Part shown: positions 60,733-64,000 of the stretch, one piece after another
How the letters are laid out: every line of letters begins with the position of its first letter
How positions within the stretch are numbered: the stretch's first letter is position 1
Origin: Anseranas semipalmata
Lineage: Eukaryota > Chordata > Aves > Anseriformes > Anseranatidae
DNA: 64,000 nucleotides
Reading direction: 5' to 3'
Assembly (NCBI GenBank): GCA_013399115.1
Contig: VXAA01003855.1
Span: forward strand, 239,467 to 303,466
Program-made: the position numbers and the translations under genes
The notes under the pieces: model-generated
What the model saw: the letters and a program-made list of their open reading frames with translations, nothing else
What the model was told of the DNA's origin: nothing
Databases searched by the model: none

Positions 60733-62149
60733 CCCACACAACTTTAATGAACTATTCCAATTAGGGACCAAGATTCTTTTTAGATGTGCCTCAAGTCAGG
60801 GGGTATTCACAATAGTTAGCAATTTTTCTAAAATCAAGCCCCTTACTTAAGGCATCTAAATACAGACATAAAAGCTTTACTCCAGGCTCTTATTTTTGAG
60901 AGCTTTAGCCTACTTTTATTAAGCACTTTGAAAGCTGGGATTACAAGCTCACGGATGGTGCATTACATTAGTCCTAGAACTAATACTTTCCTCAAAAAGT
61001 CACTATTAAAAATCAAAATAATTTAAATCTGTGTGGTAGCTGAAGTCAAGGGAAGGGGAAGAGAAGGGGAAACAGAGCAAGTATACAGATACATCTAGTG
61101 ACGTAGCTTTTAAGTGCAATGTCTAATGCCCTGCTAACCTTTACAATTAATTACATCTTCCCAACGATATAAGGCCTCAATCATTTGTAAGTTATTGAAC
61201 TTTAAAACCATCAGTGGTTGCTGAGGCTAGTGATGCTACACAGACACATGCACAGGAACTCATACATAAGAACTGCTAGACCTAGGACATACATAGTAAT
61301 TTCTCTGTATTTGATAAATCAAAATCATTAATAAATCCTCAATACAGTTATCACACATTTGACTAATAAAAATTTATTTCCTAATTATCTTTCCCCAGTT
61401 GTGAAGTCACTATTGCCAGAGAGCCCCAATACCATACAAACAAGTAGATTTTTCATCTAGATGGGCAAAACAAAAAAACAAAAAACACCACTACAAAGGC
61501 AAAACAACACGTATCTGAAATTAATTGCCTTTTTTTTTTTTTCCTCTACATTAAAAGAAATGAAAGAGCTATGGTATTAAATTAACATCTTGATCTGTGC
61601 AGTCAAATCAGGATCCCAGCTATTCCAGACAAAGCAAATTTCCTTTTGCAATTTAGGACTGCCCAGTGCAAATTACTAGTTACTGTTCCCGGGCCTAAGA
61701 GGGAAACGCTGTGAGCACCAATGGGCAAAATAAAGACCCCCTCTTCCTCGAAGAGAACAGGATGGCCACAGCAAGGCTTCAATTAAAGTCTGAAGCAGAG
61801 CTTCCCCCCCTTCCTCCATGAGGAAATTTTTATCTCCTTGCTCAACTGAAGTCACCATTGTTTTTCTCAACACAAACTATAGATCTGAATTGGTAACAGC
61901 AAGTGCAGGAAAAAAAGAAGTAAAATTCACTACAGGCAAAGACAGAAGCAGAGCACAGGGATAGAACGGTCTTTGGGCACTAACAAGAATGTAATTCCAA
62001 AGACAAACTTGGAAGACAAACCTAATTTTTGTTACAAAAATGACTATCAAACAGGTCATTTAAATGTAGCACCACCAAACTCAGAAGAACAGTGGTGCCC
62101 ATAATAATGAAAAAGAGAAATCCCAGTTATGTCCCACAGGAGGGGAGTG

Positions 62150-62444
62150 GAGAGGGAGGCGCCGGTCTCTGCTCCCTGGTCACCCATGACAGGATGCGAG
62201 GGAACGGCACAAAGCTGTGCCAGGGGAGGTTCAGACTGGACATCAGGAAAAATTTCTTTCCCATGAGGGTGTTCAGACCCTGGAACAGGCTTCCTAGAGA
62301 GGTGGTTGATGCCCCAGGCCTGTCAGTGTTCAAGAGGCATTTGGATAATGCCCTCATTAATACGCTTTAACTTTTGGTTAGCCCTGAAGTGGTCAGGCAG
62401 TTGGACTCAACCTTTGAAAGTCCCTTCCAACTGAACTATTCTAT
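62150..62444 (+). mobile_element. CR1 LINE 3' fragment, divergent subfamily (intron 5)
   Basis: About 295 bp, antisense to LRP6. Encodes [40 protein letters not shown] and a stop, then a 3' UTR ending in ACTATTCTAT. The 3' UTR (GGTTAGCCCTGAAGTGGTCA) differs from the other copies, so this is a different CR1 subfamily. Confidence 0.88.
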
Positions 62445-64000
62445 AGAAATGTGAATACAGAAGAACAAGCTAAATGACCATGAATATGATGACAGTCTAG
62501 GTAAAAGCACCCTGCTAGAATTGACTGTGTGCTCAGACAGGACTCTATTCTTTTTGGACATTACTGATATGGGAAGAGTTGGCCATGAAAACTGGTTATT
62601 CTGCCTCTTTTCTTTGAGGGATGGGTTTTTTTTTAAACTTTCACCTAGAAAATGGGGCAGCTCAGTGTCTGTTGCAAGCCCACAGCTCAGTTAAATGATT
62701 GCTTTGGTTTATAAGGGGGATAGTAGCTAAGACATGAACAACCAAGTCAGTATTATCAGTTATTAGGAAAATAGCTGATTTTATTCCAAATTATCACCCT
62801 TTTCTGAAACACAATAGAGAAGCGTTTAAAAATGGAGGGTAGGGAATTGTTGGTCAGATCTCTTACACACACACACAAACACAAAGTAAAATTACCCTAA
62901 CGTGTAATGAAAAAAAATACAAAAACCCAAGAAACCAACACTGTGGGGAAAGAGGAGGGAGGAAAAGATTTCCTATAAACCAAGATTATTCAAAAATGCT
63001 AGGTTGTCAAGGAAACTGCTCAGGGAGGGTCAGCCAGCCTCACCTTTGGCTGCAAGGATCATCTGTCAATGCTAAACCACTGCAAACACCACAAACACAC
63101 ACTCAAAATTCACCCATCGAAATCCTGCCGATCCTTGCCAGTGCTCTCATCAACGCAGCGTGAAATAAAGTTCACTCCTCAAAGAGGCTCCTTTCAGCAT
63201 GAAACAATTCATTTTAGGAACTAGCCTGATTTTAGTCTACTGCTTGAAGACAAGCTGTTTTAAAGAAGAGAATCTGCTTTAGCCTCATTTCTCAGTTTTC
63301 TGTACCTGTAAGTCATTCCCCTTTCTTCCCCCAAAGTCCTAATGTTCTAATTCCAACCTGAGATGTAATTACTCAGTGTTTCAGTCTGTTTCAGCACAAC
63401 AAATATATACTGAAATGATCCGAGGTGAAAATTCTCAGTTCAGTTCTCAGGGTTCAGCTCCAGTTTCACAGCACGTGTAGTAAACAGGCAAGTACAAAGG
63501 AAAAAAACAACCCAAGAAACAGCAACTCCATCCCTCCAACCCCCCCACCCGCAACACACACATGAAAAAGAGAAAATAAATTTTCCTCACTAGTATCACT
63601 AAGCAGCCTAAGAAAGGAAGTCGACACAAACACATACAATGTACATCTCGAAATCTGGTCTGCAGCTAGGCTGGCTCCATTTGCCATTCCCTCCTCCCTT
63701 CTCCAAATCAGTAATTGCAGCCTGCACAATTATGAGTAGAAATTACAGTGAAACACTGACTTGAAGAGCTCTGGCAAGTTGTAGGTCACTCACAAAAGCC
63801 CAAGGTCTACCATCACGCATCTCTTCAGTGAAAGGAGTGAAAAAACAGTCAACAATATTTCATTATTTTGGGGCAGACATAGCTCTAAATGCTGAAACAT
63901 AGCAAGCAGCAGGCTTCCAGGCCCTTACACTCCTCCTAGCAATTAGCTCTGTGCAGGATCGTCAAAGTTAAGTGAAACCAATGGATCTGATGCATAGCTA

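Overview
This window is vertebrate, almost certainly avian, nuclear DNA. It has interrupted genes with GT-AG introns, several 5'-truncated CR1 LINE copies with the bird-type 3' end (ATTCTATG repeats), a long terminal repeat of an avian endogenous retrovirus, and sparse ancient MIR-like SINE remnants. The LTR resembles one I remember from neoavian birds, so the host is probably neoavian rather than a fowl; this is an inference, not a species call.

Only one protein-coding gene is supported: LRP6, the Wnt co-receptor, on the minus strand. Eighteen consecutive coding exons (numbered 6 to 23 by analogy with human LRP6) run from 57098 down to the stop codon at 9378-9376. All junctions obey GT-AG. 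The exon lengths sum to 3863 nt, which keeps one open frame of 1286 complete codons. If the upstream exons match human in length, the protein is 1612 residues, one fewer than human. The window encodes beta-propellers 2, 3 and 4 with their EGF modules 2-4, the three LDL-receptor type A repeats, the transmembrane helix and the whole cytoplasmic tail with its five PPPSP-type phosphorylation motifs. Exons 1-5 (signal peptide, propeller 1, EGF1) lie beyond 64000.

Layout on the + strand: 1-3509 is intergenic sequence downstream of LRP6 with two CR1 copies. 3510-9375 is the long 3' UTR, ending at two poly(A) signals. 9376-14784 holds the tail and transmembrane exons. 16597-21933 holds the LDLa repeats, EGF4 and the last propeller-4 exon. 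27112-29756 holds most of propeller 4. 33318-41865 holds propeller 3, EGF2, EGF3 and the end of propeller 2. A 14.2 kb intron 7 (41866-56024) carries a solo LTR and ancient repeats. 56025-57098 holds the first part of propeller 2. 57099-64000 is the 3' part of intron 5.

I found no RNA gene, CRISPR array, second protein-coding gene or novel multi-gene system. The observations most worth checking are a CR1 copy with an internal ~107-bp tandem duplication at an ambiguous base (25384), a set of five MIR-like SINE remnants with the conserved core, the LTR next to an ancient CR1 remnant in intron 7, and the architecture of the 5.9 kb 3' UTR. Residue numbers below are human-equivalent and rest on recalled human LRP6.
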